35,112 bases of DNA from UBA2239 sp050177075 (GCA_050177075.1 JBFXHL010000018.1:1-35112); one strand, 5' to 3'. Shown: positions 5,913-13,992, numbered from the stretch's first letter. The notes: generated by a model not told the origin, from the sequence alone. Made by a program: numbers and translations.

Positions 5913-7319
5913 ATGCGCTATCCCCATATTCCCATCCATCCTCATGCCCCCCCGCCAACCAGGGCCGACGGCCTGCTCTACCGGGTCGGCGAGTTCCTGC
6001 GCCGCAAACGGGGATGGGTAATCGGTATCCAGTGGGCCGTGGTGGTGTTCTATCTGGCCCTCGTGTCGTTGCCCGCTTTCCTGCCGTTGCCGCCAGAATC
6101 CGCCCATCTCTACAATAATCTCACTCTCTTCGCCCAGTTCGTTTTCTGGGGAATGTGGTGGCCCTTCGTCATACTCACCACCATGGGCCTGGGGCGCGTC
6201 TGGTGCGGCCTGCTGTGCCCAGAGGGCACGCTTACGGAAGCAGCCAGCCGCTACGGCCTGGGCAGGCCCGTCCCCCGCTGGCTGAAATGGGGAGGCTGGC
6301 CCTTCGTCGCCTTTGTCCTGACCACCGTTTATGGCCAATTGGTCAGCGTTTACGAGTATCCCAAGGCGGTCCTGCTCGTCCTAGGCGGATCCACGGTGGC
6401 AGCCGTCCTGGTGGGGCTTGTCTATGGCCGCGACAAAAGGGTCTGGTGTCGGCACCTGTGCCCGGTTTCCGGGGTTTTCGCCCTGCTTTCCCGGCTGTCG
6501 GCGTTTCATTTCAAGGTTGACCGGGAAAAGTGGCAATTCTCGCCCCGTCCCGCCCAGCCCACAAACTGCGCTCCGCTCCTGGATCTGCGACGCATGCAGG
6601 GAGCTTCCCAATGTCATATGTGTGGTCGCTGCAGCAGCCACCGGGGAGCCATCCGCCTCGCCTCCCGCCTGCCGGGCAGCGAGGCTGTTTCTCCCGGCGA
6701 GCGTAATCTGGCCTGGGATGCCCGGCTTTTGGTATTCGGCCTGATCGGCACCGCTGCCGGCGCTTTCCAGTGGACGGCGTCGCCCTGGTTCGTTCAAGGC
6801 AAAATGGCCGCCGCCGGGTGGCTGGTGGACCGGGACAGCTATTTCCTTCTTCAGGATAATGCCCCCTGGTGGCTGTTGACCCACTATCCCCAGGCTAACG
6901 ATGTCTTCACCTGGCTAGACGGCCTTTCCATCGTCGCCTATATCGGCGCCGCCGCACTGCTGCTCGGGTTGTGGGCCACATTTTGGCTGAATGCGGCCGT
7001 TCGCTTGGCCGGCTTCAAGGGTGCCGCGTTCCGCCATCGGTTGGCGCTGGGCCTGATCCCTATCGGAGGATTCGGTGTCTTCCTCGGCCTTTCCGCTTTG
7101 ACCACGACCTTGCTTAACGCCGAAGGCATCACCCTGCCATGGCTTTCTGCCGCCAGAGCCGCTTTGTTGGTCGTGGCGGCACTGTGGAGCCTCGGCCTCG
7201 GCTTGCGGATACTGCGCGTCCTGACGCCTCGTGGGAATCGCCTGTTTCCCCTCGGGTGTTACGCCATAGCCGTCTCTGGCCTGATCAGCCCATGGATTTG
7301 GCTGTTTTTTCTATGGTGA
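5913..7319 (+). CDS. ftrD: Membrane-bound polyferredoxin (FtrD-like 4Fe-4S protein)
   Basis: The 468-residue inner-membrane protein has several hydrophobic helices and NapH/CcoG-type iron-sulphur motifs: C98-x3-C102-P, C179-x3-C183-P and a C219...C234-x2-C237-x2-C240 cluster. FtrD in Bordetella and Brucella is thought to accept electrons released when FtrB/FtrC oxidise ferrous iron. The ATG at 5913 is chosen because GAGGAGG (about 5899-5905) precedes it; the open frame extends upstream into the preceding gene. It is the last gene of the operon; no strong intrinsic terminator follows. The C-terminal third adds further membrane helices. Confidence 0.87.
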   Translation: MRYPHIPIHPHAPPPTRADGLLYRVGEFLRRKRGWVIGIQWAVVVFYLALVSLPAFLPLPPESAHLYNNLTLFAQFVFWGMWWPFVILTTMGLGRVWCGLLCPEGTLTEAASRYGLGRPVPRWLKWGGWPFVAFVLTTVYGQLVSVYEYPKAVLLVLGGSTVAAVLVGLVYGRDKRVWCRHLCPVSGVFALLSRLSAFHFKVDREKWQFSPRPAQPTNCAPLLDLRRMQGASQCHMCGRCSSHRGAIRLASRLPGSEAVSPGERNLAWDARLLVFGLIGTAAGAFQWTASPWFVQGKMAAAGWLVDRDSYFLLQDNAPWWLLTHYPQANDVFTWLDGLSIVAYIGAAALLLGLWATFWLNAAVRLAGFKGAAFRHRLALGLIPIGGFGVFLGLSALTTTLLNAEGITLPWLSAARAALLVVAALWSLGLGLRILRVLTPRGNRLFPLGCYAIAVSGLISPWIWLFFLW

Positions 7320-7336
7320 GCACGCTACGTGTTCCG

Positions 7337-7376
7337 CTGATAGGCATAAACTATCAGTAGCTTTTGAAAAATCAAT
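7337..7376 (+). promoter_or_regulatory. Possible OxyR-type operator upstream of rubrerythrin
   Basis: CTGATAG-N7-CTATCAG (7337-7357) is a perfect palindrome containing ATAG-N7-CTAT (7340-7354), the first half of the OxyR tetrapartite motif. With the same spacing, 7362-7365 is TTTT (poor match to ATAG) and 7373-7376 is CAAT (3 of 4 to CTAT). A TATAGT at 7401-7406 could be the -10, with no recognisable -35, as activator-dependent promoters often show. The palindrome could instead be a weak terminator of ftrD. Confidence 0.5.
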
Positions 7377-7472
7377 TTCCTTCCGCAAGGGTTTGGCAAC
7401 TATAGTGAAGCGGCATACCCACCAGCCCAACTCGGGTAGTTAACCGTCTCCCCACGCACCAAGGAGGAAACC

Positions 7473-7892
7473 ATGCAACTCAAAGGAAGCAAGACCGAAC
7501 AGAATTTGAAGGACGCCTTCGCCGGCGAATCTCAGGCCAACCGCCGTTACCTCTATTTCGCCGCCAAGGCCGATATCGAAGGCCAGAACGACGTGGCGGC
7601 GGTCTTCCGCTCCACCGCCGAAGGCGAAACCGGCCATGCCCACGGCCACCTGGAATACCTGGAAGCCTGCGGCGATCCGGCAACGGGCCTGCCCTTCGGC
7701 TCCACCCGCCTGAATCTCCAGACTGCTGTCGCTGGCGAAACCCACGAATACACCGACATGTACCCCGGCATGTCCAAGACCGCGCGGGACGAGGGTTTCG
7801 ACGAAATCGCCGACTGGTTCGAAACCCTGGCCAAGGCCGAGCGTTCCCACGCCAACCGGTTCCAGAAAGCCCTCGACAGTCTGGTCGACTGA
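7473..7892 (+). CDS. Rubrerythrin-like diiron peroxidase lacking the rubredoxin domain
   Basis: The 139-residue four-helix ferritin-like protein carries the diiron ligands of rubrerythrins: E19 (AGESQANRRY), E52 and H55 (EGETGHAHGH), E89 and E92 (AGETHEYTDMY), E123 and H126 (AERSHANRF). Full rubrerythrins have about 190 residues with a C-terminal CxxC...CxxC rubredoxin domain; here the protein stops after the helical domain, as in sulerythrin-type members. The family reduces hydrogen peroxide in the cytoplasm. An AAGGAGG site precedes the ATG. It heads a co-directional cluster with an Fe-S oxidoreductase that could be its electron donor. Confidence 0.92.
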   Translation: MQLKGSKTEQNLKDAFAGESQANRRYLYFAAKADIEGQNDVAAVFRSTAEGETGHAHGHLEYLEACGDPATGLPFGSTRLNLQTAVAGETHEYTDMYPGMSKTARDEGFDEIADWFETLAKAERSHANRFQKALDSLVD

Positions 7893-7956
7893 TCCCCAGG
7901 TCCGCCGGCCGTCTCCACGGTCGGTGGCGTACACCAACGCGACATGGAGAAACGCC

Positions 7957-9291
7957 ATGGCCAGTTCTATCCGCGAAGGCAATCTGGAAGCCCCCACGCG
8001 CCACCCCATCGACTGGAAATCCGACGATTTCTACGCCGAGGAAGCCTTGTTCAAGGAGATGGAACGGGTATTCGACATCTGCCACGGTTGCCGCCGCTGC
8101 GTCAGCCTGTGTCAATCCTTCCCCACCCTGTTCGACCTGGTGGACAACTCGGAATCCATGGAGGTGGATGGGGTCGCGAAGACGGACTACTGGAAGGTGG
8201 TGGACCATTGCTACCTCTGTGACCTCTGCTACATGACCAAGTGCCCCTACGTGCCGCCCCACGAGTGGAACATCGACTTTCCCCACCTGATGCTGCGGGC
8301 CAAGGCGGTCAAATTCAACAAGGGCGAGGTCAAGCTGCGGGACCGTATCCTGACCAGCACCGAGGCGGTGGGCAGCTTTGCCGGTATTCCCGTGGTGGCA
8401 CAGGTGGTGAACGCCGTCAACAAGGTGCGCCCGGCCCGCAAGGTGCTGGAAGCGGTAGCCGGCATCCATGCCGACGCCAAGCTGCCGGAGTTCCACAGCA
8501 AGCCCCTGCGCAAACGCCTCAAAGGCCACCGCAGCTCCTTGACGGCGGAAGCCGCCGGCAAGACCCGTGGCAAGGTGGCCCTCTTCACCACCTGCTACAT
8601 GAACCGCAACGAGCCGGGTGTCGGCGAGGACTTTGTCGCCGTCTTCGAGCACAACGGCATCCCCGTCACCACGCCGAAGGTGGAGCGCTGCTGCGGCATG
8701 CCCAAGCTGGAGCTGGGGGACTTGGAGGCGGTAGCGGCCGCCAAGGAGGTGAATGTCCCCGAACTGGCCCGCCTGGTGGACGAGGGCTGGGACCTCACCG
8801 CCCTCATCCCCTCCTGCGTGCTGATGTTCAAGCAGGAACTGCCCCTCCTGTTCCCCGACGACCCCCTGGTGCAGAAGGTGAAGGAGGCGTTCTACGACCC
8901 CTTCGAATACCTTATGCTGCGCCACAAGGAAGGCAAGTTGCAGACCGATTTTTCCCAGCCCCTGGGCAAGGTGGCCTACCATGCGGCCTGTCATCAGCGG
9001 GTGCAGAATATCGGCCAGAAAACCCGCGATATCCTGTCCCTGGTGCCCGGCAGCGTGGTGGAAATCATCGAGCGCTGCTCCGGCCACGACGGGACTTACG
9101 CGGTGAAAAAGGAATTCCACGAAGCCTCGATGAAGATCGTCAAACCCGTGGTGAGCCGCGTCCAATCGGCCAAGGCCGACCACTACGGCAGCGATTGCGC
9201 CATGGCCGGGCACCACATCGAGAACGGCCTCGCCGACGGGCGTCCTCCCGAGCACCCGATTTCTTTGTTGCGCCGGGCTTACGGAATATGA
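7957..9291 (+). CDS. Heterodisulfide-reductase-like Fe-S oxidoreductase (GlpC/HdrCD type)
   Basis: The 444-residue cytoplasmic protein has two 4Fe-4S clusters at the N-terminus (C42-x2-C45-x2-C48-x3-C52 and C85-x2-C88-x2-C91-x4-C96) and two CCG-type domains after about residue 205. The first has a proper CCG (ERCCGMPKL); the second has variant CSG (IERCSGHDG) and SDCAMAGHH. Such proteins pass electrons to thiols, quinones or partner oxidases. The ATG at 7957 is preferred because GGAGA (7946-7950) precedes it; an in-frame GTG at 7924 lacks a good site. It lies 64 bases after rubrerythrin and just before the DUF3501 gene, a three-gene set that recurs in proteobacteria. Confidence 0.88.
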   Translation: MASSIREGNLEAPTRHPIDWKSDDFYAEEALFKEMERVFDICHGCRRCVSLCQSFPTLFDLVDNSESMEVDGVAKTDYWKVVDHCYLCDLCYMTKCPYVPPHEWNIDFPHLMLRAKAVKFNKGEVKLRDRILTSTEAVGSFAGIPVVAQVVNAVNKVRPARKVLEAVAGIHADAKLPEFHSKPLRKRLKGHRSSLTAEAAGKTRGKVALFTTCYMNRNEPGVGEDFVAVFEHNGIPVTTPKVERCCGMPKLELGDLEAVAAAKEVNVPELARLVDEGWDLTALIPSCVLMFKQELPLLFPDDPLVQKVKEAFYDPFEYLMLRHKEGKLQTDFSQPLGKVAYHAACHQRVQNIGQKTRDILSLVPGSVVEIIERCSGHDGTYAVKKEFHEASMKIVKPVVSRVQSAKADHYGSDCAMAGHHIENGLADGRPPEHPISLLRRAYGI

Positions 9292-9311
9292 CTATTATTG
9301 GGAATTCCACG

Positions 9312-9893
9312 ATGGAAAAACTGACGCCTCAAACCCTTTACTCCCTCGAAGAGTACGCTCGCATCCGGAATGCTTTCCGGACGGAAGTCATGGCCCACAA
9401 GAAAAACCGCCGCCTGCCCCTCGGCGACCACGCTGCGCTCTATTTCGAGGACCGCCTGACCATGCAGTATCAGGTCCAGGAAATGCTCCGCATCGAGCGG
9501 ATTTTCGAACCGGAGGGCATCGCCGACGAGTTGGATGCCTACAACCCCCTGATTCCGGACGGCAGCAACTGGAAAGCCACCTTCATGCTGGAATACGCCG
9601 ATGCGGAGGAGCGTCGCCAAGCCCTTGCCAAGCTGATGGGCATCGAACGCGCCGTTTGGATACAGGTGGATGGCCACGACAGGGTCCATCCCATCGCCAA
9701 CGAGGACCTGGAGCGTGAAACCGGCGACAAGACCGCCGCAGTCCATTTCCTGCGTTTCGAACTCAGTCCGCAGATGATCGCAGCCGTCAAACGCGGTGCG
9801 ACAGTGCGGGCCGGTATCGACCACCCCGCCTATCGCACCGAATGCGAAATACCCATCGGCGTTCGTAGCAGTCTCGCCACGGATCTCCATTGA
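9312..9893 (+). CDS. DUF3501 family protein
   Basis: The 193-residue product matches the DUF3501 family throughout, for example HKKNRRLPLGDHAALYFEDR, LRIERIFEPEGI, AYNPLIPDGSNWKATFMLEY and HFLRFELSPQM. Its biochemical role is unknown. It contains one cysteine and no signal peptide or membrane segment. An in-frame ATG at 9288 overlaps the previous stop (ATGA) and would add eight residues; I prefer 9312 because family members begin MEKLT-like. It is consistently found next to rubrerythrin and the Hdr-like protein, which suggests that the three work together in peroxide reduction. Confidence 0.87.
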   Translation: MEKLTPQTLYSLEEYARIRNAFRTEVMAHKKNRRLPLGDHAALYFEDRLTMQYQVQEMLRIERIFEPEGIADELDAYNPLIPDGSNWKATFMLEYADAEERRQALAKLMGIERAVWIQVDGHDRVHPIANEDLERETGDKTAAVHFLRFELSPQMIAAVKRGATVRAGIDHPAYRTECEIPIGVRSSLATDLH

Positions 9894-9921
9894 TCACCCC
9901 ACCAAAGAAGAAAGGAGCATT

Positions 9922-10404
9922 ATGAAATCCCCCGCATCCATCGACATCGGCATCAACGACAAGGACCGCGCCAAGATCGCGGAAGGCCTGTCCCGTTTCC
10001 TGGCGGACACCTATACCCTTTACCTCAAGACCCACAACTTCCATTGGAACGTCACCGGCCCCATGTTCCAGACCTTGCACCTCATGTTCATGGACCAGTA
10101 CAACGAGCAGTGGATGGCCGTGGACCTGATTGCCGAGCGTATTCGGGCCCTGGGTTTCCCCGCCCCCGGCGGGTACAAGGAATTTGCCGCGCTGACCTGC
10201 ATCAAGGAGGCAAGCGGCGTACCCAAGGCCAAGGACATGATCCGCCAGCTGGTGGAGGGCCAGGAGGCGGTGGTGCGCACTGCGCGTGCCGTGTTCCCCA
10301 TCGCGGAGAAGGCCAACGACCAACCGACACTGGACCTTCTGACCCAACGCATGCAAATTCATGAAAAGAACGCCTGGATGCTGCGAAGCCTCCTCGAAGA
10401 CTGA
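9922..10404 (+). CDS. dps: Dps-family DNA-protecting ferritin
   Basis: The 160-residue product is a typical Dps: it oxidises Fe(II) with hydrogen peroxide and stores the iron in a 12-mer shell. Visible are H41 in HNFHWNVTG, H53 in TLHLMF, and D68 and E72 in AVDLIAERIRALG. Position 57, where most Dps proteins have an acidic ferroxidase ligand (E or D), is Met, with Asp at 58. AAAGGAG precedes the ATG at 9922. It lies 28 bases after the DUF3501 gene and is followed by an intrinsic terminator, so it ends the peroxide/iron-protection operon. Confidence 0.92.
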   Translation: MKSPASIDIGINDKDRAKIAEGLSRFLADTYTLYLKTHNFHWNVTGPMFQTLHLMFMDQYNEQWMAVDLIAERIRALGFPAPGGYKEFAALTCIKEASGVPKAKDMIRQLVEGQEAVVRTARAVFPIAEKANDQPTLDLLTQRMQIHEKNAWMLRSLLED

Positions 10405-10507
10405 CGTTAGCGTTGCATAGCCATGTGTTCTTCCGGCGCGGGTTAAGCCCCCCGATGCTGGGCGGCCGTCGCCAAAGGCCGCAGCGTTAGCGTCAAGACG
10501 GCGCACT

Positions 10508-10535
10508 GCCCGCCACCGTGCGGGCGTTTTATTTT
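10508..10535 (+). terminator. Intrinsic terminator after dps
   Basis: GCCCGC (10508-10513), a six-base loop, GCGGGC (10520-10525), then GTTTTATTTT. It lies only about 25 bases before the hybrid kinase's ATG, so the kinase either has a promoter overlapping this hairpin or depends on readthrough. Confidence 0.85.
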
Positions 10536-10558
10536 CGCGGGTGGCGAAAAAAGGTAGC

Positions 10559-13552
10559 ATGGCAACACGTCGCCACCCTCTTCACCCCATGTTCTCGAAA
10601 AACATCCAGCTCAGCCTTGCCACCGGTTTTGCCATTTCCCTCCTGCTGATGGTCGGCCTGACCGTCGCCGGCCTGAACCAGATGGCATCTCTCAATGCCA
10701 ACCTCGAACACATTGTCAACGAGAACAACGTCAAGACCGAGCTGGCAAGCACCATGCAGGATGCGCTGCGCAACCGGGCCATCAGCATGCACACCATCGT
10801 GGTGCTCACCGACCCGTTCGCGAAGGAAGACGAACTCCTTCGTTTCTATGAATTCGGCGATACCTACGCCAGTGCGCGGCAAAAGCTCGAGCAGATGTCC
10901 CTGACCGACGACGAACGCGTTGTCCTGGAGGGCATCGCCAACCAGACGGCCATGACCCAGCCCTATGTCTTCCGCGCCATCGAACTGGCCATGAATGGCC
11001 AGAACCGGGAATCGCTGCAAATTCTCCAGGATTACGCCATTCCAATGCAGAAAGCGCTGGTGAAGCAGCTCAACGAATTGCTCGACATTCAGCGCAAGGC
11101 CACGCTGCAGGCGACGAAGAATGCCGCCACCTCCTATGCCGACACCCGTTTCCTGATGATTTTCATGGGAGTAGCCGCCGCCGGCATCGGCCTGGTGATC
11201 GCCGTCCTGATCATCCGCCGCATCGCTCGCCAGACCCTGGATATCGAGAAAGAGCAGCTCAAGTACAAAACCCTGTTCGATACCAACTCCGACGGCATCG
11301 TGCTGCTGGACAGCAAAGGATTCATCGACGTCAATCCGGCGTCGGTCCTGATGTTCCGCTATCCATCCCGCCAAGCGCTCATTGCCTCCAATCCCGCCGA
11401 TCTGGGGCCTGAAACGCAGCCCAACGGGCTCAGTTCCGCCGAATATGCCCAGCAGCAGATTGCCCTGGCGATGGCGGAAGGCCACTGCTATTTCGATTGG
11501 CAGGGCAAGCGTGCCGACGGCAGCCTTTTCCCGGTGGAAATCGCCCTTCACTCCATGCGTCTCGATGGCCGCATCGTCACCCAGGCCATCATGCGCGACA
11601 TCACCGAACGCAAGATGGCGGAACAGACACTCCAGGATGCTTACAACGCCGCCCTGGAGGCCGCACGCTTGAAATCGGAGTTCGTCGCCAACGTCAGCCA
11701 CGAAATTCGCACGCCGATGAACGGCGTGTTGGGAATGGTGGGCCTGCTTCTGGAAACTCCCCTCACCCACGAGCAACGGGATTACGCCAATACCGTGCGG
11801 AATTCCGCCGAGGCCCTGTTGACCGTTATCAACGACATTCTGGATTTTTCCAAGATCGAGGCTGGAAAACTGGAATTGGAGATTGTCGCCTTCAATCTGG
11901 CGGAAACCGTGGAAGACGTGGCCGAACTCCTGGCGGAGCAAGCTCAGAGCAAAGGCCTGGAGCTGGTGTGCGACGTCCCCCCCGATCTTCCCGACAGGCT
12001 GCGGGGCGACCCTGGCCGACTGCGCCAAATTCTGGTCAACCTGGTAGGCAACGCGGTGAAATTCACCAACCAGGGCGAGGTACTCATCCAGGTGAGGGAA
12101 GCCTCCCGGGACGAGGCCAGCGTCCGTCTCCACTTCGCTGTCAGCGATACCGGCATCGGCATCAGCGAGGAGGGGCAGAAGCGTCTCTTCCAACCTTTCT
12201 CCCAGGTTGACGGCTCGGCCAGCCGGAAGTACGGCGGGACAGGCCTGGGCCTCACCATCTCCCGTCAGCTCTGCGAACGGATGGGTGGGACAATCACGGT
12301 GGCGAGCACTCCAGGTAAGGGCAGCACCTTCGACTTCAGCCTGGAGTTTCCGCTGCAGAGCGAAGGCGCGACACCACACCGCGACGCTCCCTCCGCTTGC
12401 CGGATCTTGCTGGCTTCCCCGTCGACTTCCCTGTCAGCCGCATTGATCCCCCATTTACGGGATTGGTGCAGCGGCATTTCGATGGCCGCTTCCGTTGACG
12501 AGGCCATGGCCCTGCTGCATGCTGGGCAGGACGTATTGGTGCTTGATAGCGCCCTGCCCGACTCGGACAGGCTCTTGGAGCAGGCCCGCTTACAGGCGCC
12601 AACGTCGAAGATCGTGCTGCTCAGCACCATTGCCGAAAGGCAGCGGCAGATTCACCTCAGGGATAAAAAGTGCATCGACGCCTGCTTGAGCAAGCCCGTG
12701 CGGCGGGAACGTCTCAATCTTGCCCTGCGTGCCGTGCTCCGCGGCGATGAAGAGGCGGACTCCAGCCTCCCTCTCCGGGCAGAAGAATCCTCCCTCAACC
12801 ATGTCTGCCATATCTTGGTGGTGGAGGACAACCCGGTAAATCAAAAAGTGGCCCTCTACATGTTGAGCAAACTGGGGTTGCGGGCGGACATCGCCGCCGA
12901 TGGTCTGGAGGCGGTCGAGGCGGCTCGGCGTATCGCCTACGACATTATCTTGATGGACTGCCAAATGCCGGAAATGGATGGTTTCGAAGCGACGGCTAAA
13001 ATTCGCCAGCTGGAAGCCGAACTGGGGCGGACCGCCAAGGCGCGCATCCTCGCCATGACAGCCAATGCCCTCTCCGGCGACCGCGAACGCTGCTTGGCCA
13101 GCGGCATGGACGACTACCTGGAGAAACCCCTGCGCATGGACGTGTTGCGGGAAACTCTCGCGGAATGGGACCGGCTACCCCATGCCGCTACGATGGCTGC
13201 TTCAACTGACAGCCCGCTGGACCTGCAGCACTTGCGGGCAAATTTCCGCCAGGACGACACCGCTGTCAGTGAACTGTTGCAACTCTATCTCTCCACCACT
13301 GCGCCCCTGATCGAGCAACTGGTCCAGGCCGGCGCAGACGGCGATTGCCGGGCCGCCGCTCGTCTTGCCCACGAAATAAAAGGCGCATCCGCCTATATCC
13401 TGGCAGAAGAAATGACTGGTTTGGCGCGGGCAGCCGAAACGGCGGCAAAAGCGGAAAAACCGGAACGGCTAGGAAATTTGGCGGAGGAACTGGAAACGGC
13501 GTTCATTCGGCTGATGCGGTTTATCCAGCATCACGACGCGCCCGGTCAATAA
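10559..13552 (+). CDS. Hybrid sensor histidine kinase (PAS, HisKA, HATPase, two receivers, HPt)
   Basis: The 997-residue BarA-like phosphorelay kinase has, in order: a transmembrane helix (about 17-41), a helical periplasmic sensor of the 4HB_MCP type, a second transmembrane helix (about 198-220), no recognisable HAMP, a PAS domain (about 233-353), HisKA with H381 (VSHEIRTPMNG), HATPase (NAVKFTN, DTGIGI, GTGLGL), a degenerate first receiver (D663 and a K are present but the acidic pair is missing), a full second receiver (VVEDNPVNQ, D800, KP) and a C-terminal HPt with H938 (LAHEIKGAS). The ATG at 10559 is preferred over the GTG at 10541 because AAAAAAGG precedes it. Signal and partner are unknown. 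Its 3' end overlaps the opposing DsrE-like gene by seven bases. Confidence 0.9.
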   Translation: MATRRHPLHPMFSKNIQLSLATGFAISLLLMVGLTVAGLNQMASLNANLEHIVNENNVKTELASTMQDALRNRAISMHTIVVLTDPFAKEDELLRFYEFGDTYASARQKLEQMSLTDDERVVLEGIANQTAMTQPYVFRAIELAMNGQNRESLQILQDYAIPMQKALVKQLNELLDIQRKATLQATKNAATSYADTRFLMIFMGVAAAGIGLVIAVLIIRRIARQTLDIEKEQLKYKTLFDTNSDGIVLLDSKGFIDVNPASVLMFRYPSRQALIASNPADLGPETQPNGLSSAEYAQQQIALAMAEGHCYFDWQGKRADGSLFPVEIALHSMRLDGRIVTQAIMRDITERKMAEQTLQDAYNAALEAARLKSEFVANVSHEIRTPMNGVLGMVGLLLETPLTHEQRDYANTVRNSAEALLTVINDILDFSKIEAGKLELEIVAFNLAETVEDVAELLAEQAQSKGLELVCDVPPDLPDRLRGDPGRLRQILVNLVGNAVKFTNQGEVLIQVREASRDEASVRLHFAVSDTGIGISEEGQKRLFQPFSQVDGSASRKYGGTGLGLTISRQLCERMGGTITVASTPGKGSTFDFSLEFPLQSEGATPHRDAPSACRILLASPSTSLSAALIPHLRDWCSGISMAASVDEAMALLHAGQDVLVLDSALPDSDRLLEQARLQAPTSKIVLLSTIAERQRQIHLRDKKCIDACLSKPVRRERLNLALRAVLRGDEEADSSLPLRAEESSLNHVCHILVVEDNPVNQKVALYMLSKLGLRADIAADGLEAVEAARRIAYDIILMDCQMPEMDGFEATAKIRQLEAELGRTAKARILAMTANALSGDRERCLASGMDDYLEKPLRMDVLRETLAEWDRLPHAATMAASTDSPLDLQHLRANFRQDDTAVSELLQLYLSTTAPLIEQLVQAGADGDCRAAARLAHEIKGASAYILAEEMTGLARAAETAAKAEKPERLGNLAEELETAFIRLMRFIQHHDAPGQ

Positions 13553-13923
13553 CTGAGCACCTTCCACTCGTCGTCCATGACACGCTGGATATAAGCGGCA
13601 GCACCGGCCATGCCGGTACACTCGGGAATCAAATCCTCTCCCTTGACACCCAACTCAGGCAGGCCGCCGCCGCAGGCGTAGAACTTCACGCCCAGCTTGG
13701 CAGCATCCTTCATGAACTCGTACACCGTCTTGTGCTGGCTCTCGCTGGGATAAATACTGTCGGCAACGCCCTTCACCAAGAGGCGTACTGCCCGGCTGGA
13801 AAAGTAGATCTCCACGTCCACATCCATGGACGCTGCCGCAGCGGCTTGGAAAAACGGGGTACCACACAGATGAGGACGCTCCGGGTCAAGCGTCAGCAGC
13901 ATAATCGCCAGCTTGTCTGCCAT
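13546..13923 (-). CDS. DsrE/DsrF-like family protein
   Basis: This 125-residue cytoplasmic protein has the DsrE-like alpha/beta fold signature: DKLAIMLLTLDPER at the N-terminus, DVEIYFSSRAVRLL in the middle, and the cysteines HLCGTPF, YACGGGLPELG and PECTGMAGAAAY. DsrE-like proteins include sulfur carriers and peroxiredoxin-like proteins of unproven activity. The start at 13923 is chosen over an upstream GC-poor extension because AAGGGG lies seven bases before it. No dsrF/dsrH/dsr partner genes are nearby, which argues against the dissimilatory sulfur pathway itself. It lies 69 bases after yjbQ on the same strand and may share its transcript. Confidence 0.82.
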   Translation of the reverse strand: MADKLAIMLLTLDPERPHLCGTPFFQAAAAASMDVDVEIYFSSRAVRLLVKGVADSIYPSESQHKTVYEFMKDAAKLGVKFYACGGGLPELGVKGEDLIPECTGMAGAAAYIQRVMDDEWKVLSY

Positions 13924-13992
13924 GCCACCCCTTGCCGTTGGATTGTGAAAGGGCCTTATTCTACACAAAACCCTGGGGGTAATTCCGAAAAA

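Noticed and set aside
7337..7365. Intrinsic terminator of the ftr operon
   Set aside because: The palindrome's arms are AT-rich (7 bp) and followed only by TAGCTTTTG; the ATAG-N7-CTAT pattern and position before rubrerythrin fit an operator better, though this stays open.
7480..9255. Long minus-strand open frame (591 codons) opposite rubrerythrin and the Hdr-like gene
   Set aside because: It mirrors two clearly conserved plus-strand genes; the amino-acid composition (His/Gly/Leu-rich, no family motifs) is that of an antisense shadow in GC-rich DNA.
8241..9311. Long upstream extension of the DUF3501 frame
   Set aside because: The DUF3501 family begins at the MEKLT start; the earlier part is the antiphase of the Hdr-like gene.
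10462..10482. GCGGCC-N9-GGCCGC hairpin and a repeated CGTTAGCGT (10405, 10485) after dps
   Set aside because: No T-run, short arms in GC-rich DNA, and the real terminator is just downstream; likely chance.
10529..12379. 616-codon minus-strand open frame opposite the hybrid kinase
   Set aside because: The plus strand has all motifs of a sensor kinase; the antisense product has no recognisable domain.
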